Assembly: GCA_945913025.1 (NCBI GenBank)
Contig: CAMECJ010000004.1
Span: 100,745-164,744 of the forward strand
DNA: 64,000 nt
Direction: 5' to 3'
Source: an uncultured Elusimicrobia bacterium
GTDB taxonomy: Bacteria; Elusimicrobiota; Elusimicrobia; Elusimicrobiales; Elusimicrobiaceae
Below are positions 50,340-58,976 of this stretch, piece by piece. The translations under genes and the position numbers were made by a program. The notes beneath the pieces are model-generated. The model saw nothing but the letters and a program-made list of their open reading frames with translations. It was not told the DNA's origin and did no database searches. Positions within the stretch are counted from its first letter, which is position 1. Every line of letters begins with the position of its first letter.

Positions 50340-50700
50340 AAAATTTGTTTCTTACTTTTTGTATCGACAAAAAGTAAGCAAAAATATTCGTTCTTACTTT
50401 TTCTGACAGCAGAAAAAGTAAACAAAAAGACTGCGGCCAGTGCGGCATAAAAACTATATTTATCTTCCCGCCGGACAACTCGGCCTACGCGCCTCAAACA
50501 AGTCCGGCGGTTGGATACGATAAATAAGTTTTTATAGACGCCGCCAAAGGCCGTCAAACGGCCTTTGCTCAAACACATAAAACGCCATTTCCGTTTCGGA
50601 CGCTTTTTATAAGCAGGACTAAGGGCGGGAAAATAAAACGGAACGAATTTTATAGGGGAAACGCGAAGGGCTTGTATTGTTTTTTTTTTTTGATACGATA
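50340..50700. repeat. dispersed intergenic repeat, left copy, ending in a T12 tract
   Basis: Bases 50397-50451 are identical over 55 nt to 63946-64000 at the end of the window, including the hairpin CTTTTTCTG-ACAG-CAGAAAAAG. Stretches of AAAAGTAAGCAAAAA-like sequence flank it. The remainder to 50650 contains no supported gene; long ORFs on the minus strand are repeat translations. Twelve T's occupy 50680-50691. Confidence 0.7.
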
Positions 50701-50806
50701 CAGTTATCCCAAGGGGTTTCTGCGCGGGGTTTCCCAACTGCGGTTTATTTGCTTAAAATCGGTGGTTTCTGCGGCGGAAACCCAACGGGATGACTTTTTA
50801 AAAATT

Positions 50807-50954
50807 AGGTTTGGCGGCTTTGTATTTGCGTTACGTCATTCCGTAGTGTTTTTGTACGGAATCTCGTCGTTACGTAACAACAAGATTCCCGATAGAAACA
50901 TTCGGGAATGACGTAAGTAAAGTAAGCCGCCAAACCGTAATATAGGGGGCCTTT
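50807..50954 (+). repeat. pilin-upstream structured cassette, copy A
   Basis: Nearly identical to 61287-61437. Outer stem AGGTTTGGCGGCTT / AAGCCGCCAAACC closes the cassette. Inside are TTACGTCATTCC / GGAATGACGTAA, CCGT-ACGG, GTTACGTAAC and CCCGA-TCGGG stems. It ends in AATATAGGGGGCCTTT just before the pilin ATG. Confidence 0.8.
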
Positions 50955-51452
50955 ATGAAAGGATTTACGCTTATTGAGTTATTAGTCGTTGTTCTTATTA
51001 TCGGTATTTTATCCGCGGTTGCTCTGCCGCAATACCAAAAAGCGGTAATGAAAAGTCGCATGGCGGAAGCGTGGGGAAATTTGAAAAATATCAATATGGC
51101 AGTCGATGCTTTATGTTTAGAAGATCCGAGTGCTACAGGATGGTATGATGCTAGCACTTCCTATTCTTCATTATTGATAATAGATGTGAAGCACAGCAAA
51201 AATTTTACTTATGCTGGATATGTTGGCTGTAATGATACTTTTCATTATGGAAACAATAATGCTGCTATTTTTGCTATATGGAGGGGTGGCGGGAACTATA
51301 GTTTTAAATTAGGGTTACACCCTAAAACGGGATATCGTTCTTGCGAAGGGACCTCCTGCAAAGATCTTGGTTTTACTAAAGAGGCAGGGGGGCAGTTTGA
51401 TGTTTGCTTGTGCGGGGGCGAGAGCAACGGGTCTTGCTACTACGCAGACTAA
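50955..51452 (+). CDS. type IV pilin-like protein
   Basis: Protein of 165 residues. Leader MKG, cleavage before FTLIELLVVVLIIGILSAVALPQYQ, then a variable domain with six cysteines in the second half (CNDT, CEGT, CKDL, CLCG, CYYAD). The DNA of the variable part is noticeably more AT-rich than the conserved helix and surrounding genes. The ribosome-binding site is AGGGGGCCTTT, the end of the upstream cassette. A T-rich terminator hairpin follows. Confidence 0.9.
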   Translation: MKGFTLIELLVVVLIIGILSAVALPQYQKAVMKSRMAEAWGNLKNINMAVDALCLEDPSATGWYDASTSYSSLLIIDVKHSKNFTYAGYVGCNDTFHYGNNNAAIFAIWRGGGNYSFKLGLHPKTGYRSCEGTSCKDLGFTKEAGGQFDVCLCGGESNGSCYYAD

Positions 51453-51484
51453 CCTTATCTACCCGGCCAAATTATTTGTTTTGC

Positions 51485-51520
51485 CCTCTCTTTTTTAGTT
51501 TTTAAAAAGAGAGGTTTTTT
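51485..51520 (+). terminator. terminator after the pilin gene
   Basis: CCTCTCTTTTT / AAAAAGAGAGG (51485-51495 / 51504-51514) followed by six T. Confidence 0.85.
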
Positions 51521-51590
51521 GCCCCTAAAGTGCGCTGACGCTTAAAAATTAGTATCATATATCTATATTGTATTTTGGAGACTCCCAAAC

Positions 51591-53234
51591 ATGGCAAAAA
51601 ACGACCTGACAACCAGAAACCTGATGTTGGACAGTTTGAAGCAATATGCTAAAAACCGGATTTCCTTTAACCTCATCCGGGAGCATGACGCCAAGAACGA
51701 AATTCCCTTGGATATTTTGAAAGAAATGTACGACCACAACGTGCTGGGCGTACATCTTTTGTTAATCCCCGAAGAATACGGCGGCCTCGGCGGCCAAACC
51801 ACCGAAATTTACCGTGTGTGCGAACAACTTGCCCGTATTGATTTGGGTATCGCCACCGGCGTATTCGCCACCTTCTTGGGAAGCGACCCGATTAACGTGG
51901 GCGGTACCCCGGAGCAGAAAGCCAAATGGTTCCAAAAAATCGCGCACGAAAATAAACTCGTCGCTTACGGCGCGACGGAAGCCGACGCCGGCTCCGACCT
52001 TGTTTCTTTACGCACCCGCGCCGAACACGTCATTAAAGACGGTAAAGTGGTGGGATATAAAATCACCGGCAGCAAAATGTGGATTTCCAACGGCGGCGTG
52101 GCCGATATTTACACCGTGCTCGCGCTGGCCCCGGGCGGCCCGAGCTGGTTCATCGTTGAAAAAGGCACCCCCGGGTTCACGCAGGACGTACACGAAGACA
52201 AACACGGCATCCGCTTGTCCAACACCGCGGGACTCGCGTTTGACGACGTTTACGTTCCCGCCGAAAATTTAATCGGCCTTAAAGAAGGCCAGGGCTTCCT
52301 GCAGGCGCAGGCCGTATTCGGTTACACCCGTTTAATGGTTGCCGCGTTCGGTTTGGGCGGCGGCGAAGAAGCGGTGGAAACCGCTTTGCAGTACGCCCAA
52401 CAGCGCATTCAGGCCGGCGGCCCGCTGGCGGAAAAACAGGGGTTTATGTTAAAACTCATCACCCCGCATTACGTCCGCTTTGAAGCGGCCCGCGCGTATA
52501 TCGACTGGACGGCCAAACAGCTGGAAGTAAACAACCACGGCCTCGCTACTGAAGGCGCGATTGCGAAACTTTACGCCACGGAATCGGGCAACAAAGCCGC
52601 AGAGGACGCTATTCAGGCGATGGGCGGTTTCGGTTATACTAAAGAATTTTCCGTGGAAAAAATCAAACGCGACGTTAAAATTACCTGCATTTACGAAGGG
52701 ACCAGCGAAGTATTGGAAATGACGATCTTCCGCGGACGCTGGCAGGAACATTTGAAATCGCGCGGCCAATACTATTTGAACCAAGCCGCCGAGTTTGACG
52801 CTATCCACGCGCAGAACCCCAATGTAGGCGCCGACAGCGTGGCCTTAGGCTTTAGAGCCCTGGCCCGCGTGCTTGACGAATGCCGCGTGAGTAAGCTGAC
52901 CCGCCACCAATATGTAACCTTTATGCTGGGCGACCTAATCAGCGAAATGGAAGTGGCGGCTGTGTTCTCCCGCCAGTGCGCGAATAAAGTGGTAACCGAA
53001 GGCAGCCGTTTTGATATCAATACCTTGTGCACGATGGCCCGCGTCAATGCGCGCCAGAGCGCATTTAAAACCGCGTCCGACGGCCTGCGCCTGATTTTGG
53101 GCACCTGCCCGACGATTAACACCGCCGAACTCAGCCAAGGCGTAAACTTGGTGGGTATTGAAGATAAAATGCGCGGCCTTATCGACGATATGGACGTCGT
53201 TTCCGCCAAACTCAGAGAAATCTTTAAGAAATAG
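51591..53234 (+). CDS. acyl-CoA dehydrogenase family protein
   Basis: Protein of 547 residues. Typical acyl-CoA dehydrogenase core: GVHLLLIPEEYGGLGG, AYGATEADAGSDLVSLRT, GSKMWISNGGVAD, GIRLSNTAGLAFDDVYVP, AIQAMGGFGYTKEF and ITCIYEGTSEVLEMTI. The C-terminal ~140 residues are an extra helical extension, as in the longer subgroup. It is directly followed by etfB and etfA, so it probably oxidises an acyl-CoA or, coupled to a bifurcating Etf, reduces an enoyl-CoA. GGAG ribosome-binding site. Confidence 0.9.
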   Translation: MAKNDLTTRNLMLDSLKQYAKNRISFNLIREHDAKNEIPLDILKEMYDHNVLGVHLLLIPEEYGGLGGQTTEIYRVCEQLARIDLGIATGVFATFLGSDPINVGGTPEQKAKWFQKIAHENKLVAYGATEADAGSDLVSLRTRAEHVIKDGKVVGYKITGSKMWISNGGVADIYTVLALAPGGPSWFIVEKGTPGFTQDVHEDKHGIRLSNTAGLAFDDVYVPAENLIGLKEGQGFLQAQAVFGYTRLMVAAFGLGGGEEAVETALQYAQQRIQAGGPLAEKQGFMLKLITPHYVRFEAARAYIDWTAKQLEVNNHGLATEGAIAKLYATESGNKAAEDAIQAMGGFGYTKEFSVEKIKRDVKITCIYEGTSEVLEMTIFRGRWQEHLKSRGQYYLNQAAEFDAIHAQNPNVGADSVALGFRALARVLDECRVSKLTRHQYVTFMLGDLISEMEVAAVFSRQCANKVVTEGSRFDINTLCTMARVNARQSAFKTASDGLRLILGTCPTINTAELSQGVNLVGIEDKMRGLIDDMDVVSAKLREIFKK

Positions 53235-53242
53235 GATCTGAT

Positions 53243-54031
53243 ATGAATATCATTGTATGTATTAAACAAGTTCCCGATTCCACCCAAGTCAAAGTGGATC
53301 CGAAAACCGGTACGCTGATCCGTGCGGGCGTGCCCAGCATTTTGAATCCTTACGACCATTTCGCGTTGGAAAAAGCGCTTGAAATTAAAGCCAAAACCGG
53401 TGCGAAAGTGACGGTCCTGTCTATGGGCCCCGCACAGGCTACCGCTGTTTTACGCTTGGCCTTGGCGTTGGGAGCCGACGAAGGCGTACTGCTGTCCGAC
53501 CGCGCGTTTGCCGGTTCCGACACATGGGCCACTTCTTACGCGCTCGCTACGGCCGTTAAAAAAATCGGCCAGTACGATTTAATCCTTTGCGGCCAAATGG
53601 CTATCGACGGAGACACCGCCCAAACCGGCCCCGGGATTGCGTTCCATTTGGGCATTCCGCAGATTACGTTCTGCGAAAGTATTGATGCGAACGGCAGCCA
53701 AGTGGTTGTGAAAAAATTAATTGAAGGCGGCCACCAAATTTTGGAAGCCGATTTGCCGGTGCTCGTTACGATGACGATGCCGCACGATTACGTCGCCAAA
53801 TATCCGTCTTTTATGGCTGCGCACAAAGCGCAGGATAAAGCCACTTATACTTGGACGGCTGCCGACATCGGCGCGGACCCGCATAAACTGGGCTTGGAAG
53901 GCTCGCCCACGCGCGTGGACCGCATCTTCCCGCCGCCGGCCCGCCAAAAAGGCGAAATGTTCTCCGGCTCTGCCGTGGAACTGGCCGACAAGTTTGTCGA
54001 AATTTTGAAAAAGGAGAGTGTCATTAAATGA
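53243..54031 (+). CDS. etfB: electron transfer flavoprotein beta subunit
   Basis: Protein of 262 residues: MNIIVCIKQVPDSTQVKVDPKTG, LNPYDHFALEKALEIKAK, VTVLSMGPAQA, DLILCGQMAIDGDTAQTGPGIAFHLGIPQ and LPVLVTMT. Binds NAD(H)/flavin in the EtfAB heterodimer. Eight nucleotides after the dehydrogenase and overlapping etfA by four, so all three are co-translated. Confidence 0.94.
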   Translation: MNIIVCIKQVPDSTQVKVDPKTGTLIRAGVPSILNPYDHFALEKALEIKAKTGAKVTVLSMGPAQATAVLRLALALGADEGVLLSDRAFAGSDTWATSYALATAVKKIGQYDLILCGQMAIDGDTAQTGPGIAFHLGIPQITFCESIDANGSQVVVKKLIEGGHQILEADLPVLVTMTMPHDYVAKYPSFMAAHKAQDKATYTWTAADIGADPHKLGLEGSPTRVDRIFPPPARQKGEMFSGSAVELADKFVEILKKESVIK

Positions 54032-55221
54032 TTCAGATTTCTGCTAACTGCGTAGGATGCGGCAAATGCGTATCCACCTGTCCGTTTGGGGCGCTCTCGT
54101 TGGTAAACCGCAAAGCGGTTGCGTCCAATGCGTGCACGATGTGCGGCGCGTGCGTGAGCGGGTGCCCCGTTAAGGCGCTCTCTTTACCCGCCACCGGCGC
54201 GGCGAAGAAAGACCTGTCCGCCTACAAAGGCGTGTGGGTATTTATCGAAATTTCCGACGACGGAAAAACTCAAAAAGTACGCCCCGTGGGCTTTGAACTT
54301 TTGTCCAAAGGCCGCGAATTGGCGGACCAGCTGGGCGAAGAGCTCTGTGCGGTCATTATCGGCAATAATATCCAGCCGTATTTTACGGAACTTTCCCAAT
54401 ACGGCACCGATAAAATTTACGCAGTGGAAGGCCCTGCTTATGCGCGCTATAACACCGCCGCGTACGCCAACGCGATGGTTACTTTGATTAAAAAGTATAA
54501 CCCCAGCGTGGTGCTGTATCCTTCTACGTATATCGGCCGCGATTTGTCCCCGCGCATTTCTTCCGAACTGTTCGTGGGTTTAACCGCCGACTGCACGGGC
54601 CTGTCCATTAAAGAAGGCAACCTGATTCAAACCCGCCCCGCGTTCGGCGGCAACATCATGGCCGACATCAAATGCCCGGATTATCGTCCGCAGATGTCCA
54701 CCGTACGCCCCAATGTGTTTAAAAAGGTAGTTACGACGCCCAACAGAATGGCCCAGATTGTCAATGAGATGATTTCCGTTCCGGCCGAAGCTTCCCGCGT
54801 GCGTATTATCAATACGCACATGGATCCGCCTGCTGCGGGCATGAAGCTGGACGAAGCCGAAGTGGTTATTGCAGGCGGCCGCGGTATGAAAAACCAGGAA
54901 GGTTTTAACCTCTTGGAAACGTTGGCGGGAGAGCTCGGCGGCACCGTGGGTGCTTCGCGCGCGGCTATCGACCTTGGACTCAAACCGAAAGAACAGCAAA
55001 TCGGCCAGAGCGGCGTGACCGTATCCGCCAAATTGTATGTAGCCTGCGCTATTTCCGGTGCGGTGCAGCACGTAGTGGGTATGGAACACAGCGACGTGAT
55101 TATCGGTATCAACAAAGACGCGAACGCGCCGATTTTCAACGTCTGTAAATACGGCTTGGTGGGTGATGCGCACCAGATTTTGCCGCGCATTATTGAGCAA
55201 GTCAAGAACGCCAAAAAATAG
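54028..55221 (+). CDS. etfA: electron transfer flavoprotein alpha subunit with N-terminal ferredoxin domain
   Basis: Protein of 397 residues. Residues 1-55 hold two [4Fe-4S] motifs (CVGCGKCVSTCP and CTMCGACVSGCP). The EtfA domain follows, with the FAD-binding GRGMKNQEGFNLLETLAGELGGTVGASRAAID and QIGQSGVTVSAKLYVACAISGAVQHVVGM. Ferredoxin-fused EtfA occurs in complexes such as caffeyl-CoA reductase-Etf that couple NADH oxidation to enoyl-CoA and ferredoxin reduction. A similar bifurcating role is inferred here. Confidence 0.94.
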   Translation: MIQISANCVGCGKCVSTCPFGALSLVNRKAVASNACTMCGACVSGCPVKALSLPATGAAKKDLSAYKGVWVFIEISDDGKTQKVRPVGFELLSKGRELADQLGEELCAVIIGNNIQPYFTELSQYGTDKIYAVEGPAYARYNTAAYANAMVTLIKKYNPSVVLYPSTYIGRDLSPRISSELFVGLTADCTGLSIKEGNLIQTRPAFGGNIMADIKCPDYRPQMSTVRPNVFKKVVTTPNRMAQIVNEMISVPAEASRVRIINTHMDPPAAGMKLDEAEVVIAGGRGMKNQEGFNLLETLAGELGGTVGASRAAIDLGLKPKEQQIGQSGVTVSAKLYVACAISGAVQHVVGMEHSDVIIGINKDANAPIFNVCKYGLVGDAHQILPRIIEQVKNAKK

Positions 55222-55249
55222 TTGAATAACGGCTGTTGGTAACTGACGT

Positions 55250-55450
55250 TTTACGCACAACGGATAAGAAAGTGATTTCTTATCCGTTGCTCGTTATACG
55301 GGCAACCATTTTCCACTTTTGGGTTTCTTTGCGCCGACTTGCCTCTCGGCGTACCTAGCAGTACTTCCTCGGACAACTTGCGGTGCAAATAAACCGCAAA
55401 ACTGAAAAATCAGCCAAAGCAATGCAGTATTAGTCTGTGTAAGCCCGCCC
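55250..55450. repeat. structured intergenic element, copy 3
   Basis: Starts GCACAA, then a perfect 14-bp hairpin CAACGGATAAGAAA / TTTCTTATCCGTTG (55258-55271 / 55276-55289), then GGGCAACCATTTTCCA, CTTTGCG and CTGAAAAATCAG (55402). Arm sequence differs from copies 1 and 2 but pairing and spacing match. Confidence 0.7.
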
Positions 55451-55531
55451 AATCTAAAGCGAATTTGACAAATCAAGCGAACTCCTGCAATAGCATTTTA
55501 ATCCGCACGGCGTGTTTTATTGAGCGGTTTT

Positions 55532-55795
55532 TTACATATACACGGCGTAGCAAATTTTGCCCGGCGTAGGCGGCGGGGGAATGCCCAGGGAACGCCGGCG
55601 CGCTTCTTCTTGGCGTCGCAGCCGCATCAGCTGTGCCGATTCCACACTTACCCACGCGGCTTCTTCGGGGCTGAGCAAGATAGTCCGCTCGCATACATCG
55701 GCCGGACGGGGGGCGTATTCCCGTGGTTGTTGGTTTCTAGCCCGACTGAAAGCTTGTTTTATACGTGAGCTAAATTGAAGAATGTATGTTGTCAT
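55532..55795 (-). CDS. hypothetical small arginine-rich protein
   Basis: Protein of 87 residues, Arg-rich (SRIKQAFSRARNQQPREY; QLMRLRRQEEARRRSLG), ending in a Pro-rich stretch PPPPTPGK. No family recognised. Support for a real gene: TATGCT on the minus strand (55802-55807) ends six nucleotides before the ATG, the leaderless pattern seen elsewhere here. Against: short and next to repeats. Confidence 0.4.
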   Translation of the reverse strand: MTTYILQFSSRIKQAFSRARNQQPREYAPRPADVCERTILLSPEEAAWVSVESAQLMRLRRQEEARRRSLGIPPPPTPGKICYAVYM

Positions 55796-55948
55796 ATCTA
55801 CAGCATAAGGTTTTTATCGTTCAAAAACAGGGCCTTTGGACCCGACAGACCGGGTAAAAAGGACCTAACGCAGGGCGGGCCTTTTGGCTCCTGCGGATTT
55901 TTCCCGCCTGTTTTGTCACGAATTGATATAATGATACAAAGGGGAAAT

Positions 55949-57658
55949 ATGTCTTTATTTTCTAAACTTTTTAAATTGTTTCTGGCCGTAGTGTTAATGC
56001 CGTTTGTCCCTATGGTACTTTTGCTGGCGTATTACCAGGAACATTTAAAAGATAATATCTTGGAAACCCACGCCAATTTGGCGCAAATCGTTTCTTCTTC
56101 TATGAACCAGCACATTGAGGACTTGGGCTGGCGTCTTTCGTTTGCGCCGCACGTTACCGATGCGCTGAACAATAAAAAAAGCCCCGTTCCTATCTTGCGC
56201 GATGCTCTTGCCGCCAATCCCGATTTTGTAATGCTGGCCGTTTTGTCGCCGCAGGGCAAAGAACGCTACCGTGCCGGAGACAAACAGATTTTGCGCGACG
56301 TGCCTCCGCTTGATTTGTCGGGCGACCCTGTGTTGGACGAACTGTCTAAAAAAAACGAGTTGTCCGTCAGCAGTTTTGATGTGGTGGACGGCCGCCCCAT
56401 CAGCGAATTTATTTATCCGCTTCCCAACGGCGATTTTTTGTACGGCATTATGAGTTTTTTCGCTTTCCTGTCGCGCGTGCAGGAGCAGCGTATCGGAACA
56501 ACAGGCCGCATTTATTTGGTGGATCAAAACGGGTCCGTTTATGCGGGCGAATACCAATACCGCCCCGAGTTTGACGCGGAGGAACTGCGCCGCGCTTTTA
56601 CGTCCGGCGACCGCCTGATTAAAGCATTGAAAACGAAACAAGACGATTATGTGGGCGCGTATGCGTCAACACCTATTTTGGGTGCGTATGTGGCGGTGCT
56701 CCAGCTAAAAAGCGAAGCGTACCGCAGCATTTATTACACCAATATCATTTTGGCTTTATTCCTGCTGACCATTGCCACGTTGGCGTATTTCGGGGCTCTC
56801 ACGTTTGCCGAACGGCTGGGAGAACCGATCGGCGCGCTGTCCGAAGCGGCCAAAGAAGTCAGTAAAGGCAATTTGGAAGGAAAAATAGACGAAGATATCG
56901 GTTGGGGGGAATTTAAACAGTTAATTTCCCAGTTTAATAAAATGACCGCCGATTTAAAAGATTATCAGGTCCTGCAGCTTCAGGCGCAAATAAGCGAAAT
57001 GAAAGAACACGTTTTCCGCGCCGTCGCGCACGATTTGCGCGCGCCGCTTTTGGGCCTTCAGGGTTACTTGTACATTTTACAAAGCGGCAAAGCCTCCAAG
57101 GCGGAAGAAAAAGAATATCTGGAGCAGATGACCGGCGCCGCGCGCGATTTATCGTCGCTGTTGGAGGATGTATTGGACGTATCGCGCGTGCAGGCCGGTA
57201 TGCTTTCCCCGCGTAAAGAGCCGGTGGACGCGGCCGCCTTGGCTAAAAGCGTTACGGACGCGCTGGCGCCTACGGCGGCGGAAAAAGGGCTGCTGCTTGA
57301 AACGGATGTTCCGCCGCTTACGCTTGAGGCTGATGCAAAACTGTTGCGCCGCGTGCTGATGAATTTGGTTTCCAACGCTGTTAAATTTACCGATAAAGGC
57401 TATGTGCGCGTGTGCGGCGGGCAGGACGCCGCCGGCGATTGGCTGGCGGTGGAGGACAGCGGTATTGGAATGAGCGAACAGGAAATGAAGGGTCTTTTTC
57501 AAAAATATTACCAAATTAATTCCGACAAGGCCGGATACGGCTTAGGGCTGTTTATCAGCCGCCAAATTGTAACGGCGCACGGCGGCGAATTGCAAGTCAC
57601 CAGCCGCCGCGGAAAAGGGAGCCGTTTTACCGTGACGTTTCCCAAGGAGAAAAAATGA
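55949..57658 (+). CDS. membrane sensor histidine kinase (orphan)
   Basis: Protein of 569 residues. TM helix about 10-30, extracytoplasmic sensor of about 230 residues (cache-like), second TM about 265-285, HAMP, HisKA with phospho-acceptor His in HVFRAVAHDLRAPLLGLQGYL, and HATPase with LMNLVSNAVKFT, VEDSGIGMSEQE and GYGLGLFISRQI. No response-regulator gene is adjacent. ATG at 55949 after AAAGGGGAAAT, with TATAAT upstream (near 55926). Overlaps the next gene by 4 nt. Confidence 0.9.
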   Translation: MSLFSKLFKLFLAVVLMPFVPMVLLLAYYQEHLKDNILETHANLAQIVSSSMNQHIEDLGWRLSFAPHVTDALNNKKSPVPILRDALAANPDFVMLAVLSPQGKERYRAGDKQILRDVPPLDLSGDPVLDELSKKNELSVSSFDVVDGRPISEFIYPLPNGDFLYGIMSFFAFLSRVQEQRIGTTGRIYLVDQNGSVYAGEYQYRPEFDAEELRRAFTSGDRLIKALKTKQDDYVGAYASTPILGAYVAVLQLKSEAYRSIYYTNIILALFLLTIATLAYFGALTFAERLGEPIGALSEAAKEVSKGNLEGKIDEDIGWGEFKQLISQFNKMTADLKDYQVLQLQAQISEMKEHVFRAVAHDLRAPLLGLQGYLYILQSGKASKAEEKEYLEQMTGAARDLSSLLEDVLDVSRVQAGMLSPRKEPVDAAALAKSVTDALAPTAAEKGLLLETDVPPLTLEADAKLLRRVLMNLVSNAVKFTDKGYVRVCGGQDAAGDWLAVEDSGIGMSEQEMKGLFQKYYQINSDKAGYGLGLFISRQIVTAHGGELQVTSRRGKGSRFTVTFPKEKK

Positions 57659-58365
57659 TTGTATTTTGGCGTTTGTTTTTGGCGTACTTTTTGACGGATT
57701 TTGTACTTTTTAACCACGCGGGCGAAAAAGCGTTTGCCCGTTCCCGCGCGGCCGGTTTTTTGCTGCACGGCGGCGTATTCTTGCTGCTCGGGTTGGGGCT
57801 TTGCCACGGGTATTTGACGATGACTTGGCCGTTTTTGGAGCTGGTGCATCTGCCCGGGTGGGTGTGTATTTTATTATTTACCGTTTTCCACGTATTTTCG
57901 GATGATTTTTTTCAATTCGGCGGTAAGTTCCGCCACGGTTATGTTGTGACGTTTTTGGTAAAAAATCTTGTCAATTTGTTATTTTTGTTCTTGTGCGTGC
58001 CTTTTCACGTGTTGTATGAAACGGGCAATTTCTTTGCCGAACCGTGGGTGATTTTTTTGGTGGGACTCATTGTATCTACCCGTGTGCTGGGTTGGTTTAT
58101 TTTTGCCGTGGAGCAGGACCGTTACGGGAGCGAGTATCCCACGTTTGACGCCCGCTGGCTTTTAATGATGGCGCGCGCAATTTTCTTTTTAATTATGCTG
58201 CTGCCCGGGTGGCGTTGGGCGGCGGTGTTGGCCGTATGGTTTTCCGCGTGCGCGTATGCGCGCCGCAACCGCTTGTTGGACGTATCCTCTATGGCGTTTT
58301 ATGTGGGTATCTTCGGTTCCGTATTGATAGGATTTTTAGTGCGGATGCGTTTTTATTGGATGTAA
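57655..58365 (+). CDS. DUF3307-type membrane protein
   Basis: Protein of 236 residues with about seven hydrophobic helices; N-terminal FLAYFLTDFVLFNHAGEKAF and GFLLHGGVFLLLGL are the DUF3307 pattern. Function unknown. Translationally coupled to the sensor kinase by a 4-nt overlap, so it may be functionally linked to it. Confidence 0.7.
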   Translation: MIVFWRLFLAYFLTDFVLFNHAGEKAFARSRAAGFLLHGGVFLLLGLGLCHGYLTMTWPFLELVHLPGWVCILLFTVFHVFSDDFFQFGGKFRHGYVVTFLVKNLVNLLFLFLCVPFHVLYETGNFFAEPWVIFLVGLIVSTRVLGWFIFAVEQDRYGSEYPTFDARWLLMMARAIFFLIMLLPGWRWAAVLAVWFSACAYARRNRLLDVSSMAFYVGIFGSVLIGFLVRMRFYWM

Positions 58366-58369
58366 TGTT

Positions 58370-58963
58370 ATGCGCTTAAATGAAATTAAATTTGCTTGTT
58401 TAGATACTGAAACGACCGGTCTTTCTCCGGATCAGGGCGGCAGAATTTGCGAAATCGCCGTTTCCGTTTCCCAGGGCGGCCGCGTGGTGGAGGAGTTTTC
58501 CAGCTTGATTAATCCTCAAATACCGATGAGTCCGGAGGTTATCGCCATTCACGGGATTACCAACGAAATGGTAAAAGACGCCCCGACGTTTGCCGATATT
58601 ATGCCTAAACTTTTAGGAGTGTTGGATAACGCTGTTATTGTGGCGCACAACGCCGATTTTGACGTTTCCTTTCTGCGCGCGGAATTTGCCGCCTGCGGAA
58701 TGCGCTTCCCGCCGTATCCGGTGGTGGATACGCTTAAGCTGGCGCGCAAGAGCGGAAAATTTGAATCCAACCGTCTGGGGTTGATTGCCGAAGAGTTGGG
58801 AATCAGCTGCCAAGGGTGGCACCGCGCAATGGCCGATACAAAAATGGCCGAGCAGATTTTCTATTATTTTCTTACAATATTAAGTAAAGAAGGCGTAACG
58901 ACATTGGAACAGTTAAACCGGTTTCAATGCAAACGCTGGCAAGATTTGATTGGTCACAATTAA
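58370..58963 (+). CDS. DnaQ-like 3'-5' exonuclease (DEDDh)
   Basis: Protein of 197 residues. ExoI: FACLDTETTGLSP; ExoII: VAHNADFDVSFLRAEF; ExoIII: HRAMADTKMAEQIF, giving D-E-D-D with the catalytic His. It is of the stand-alone DNA polymerase III epsilon/PolC-type exonuclease class and is expected to proofread or trim DNA. Four nucleotides after the DUF3307 gene. Confidence 0.88.
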   Translation: MRLNEIKFACLDTETTGLSPDQGGRICEIAVSVSQGGRVVEEFSSLINPQIPMSPEVIAIHGITNEMVKDAPTFADIMPKLLGVLDNAVIVAHNADFDVSFLRAEFAACGMRFPPYPVVDTLKLARKSGKFESNRLGLIAEELGISCQGWHRAMADTKMAEQIFYYFLTILSKEGVTTLEQLNRFQCKRWQDLIGHN

Positions 58964-58976
58964 GGAGAATTACCGT

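Noticed and set aside
50324..50737. Minus-strand ORF of 137 codons
   Set aside because: It runs through the dispersed repeat, and the hairpin-rich DNA explains its composition. No start signal or protein family.
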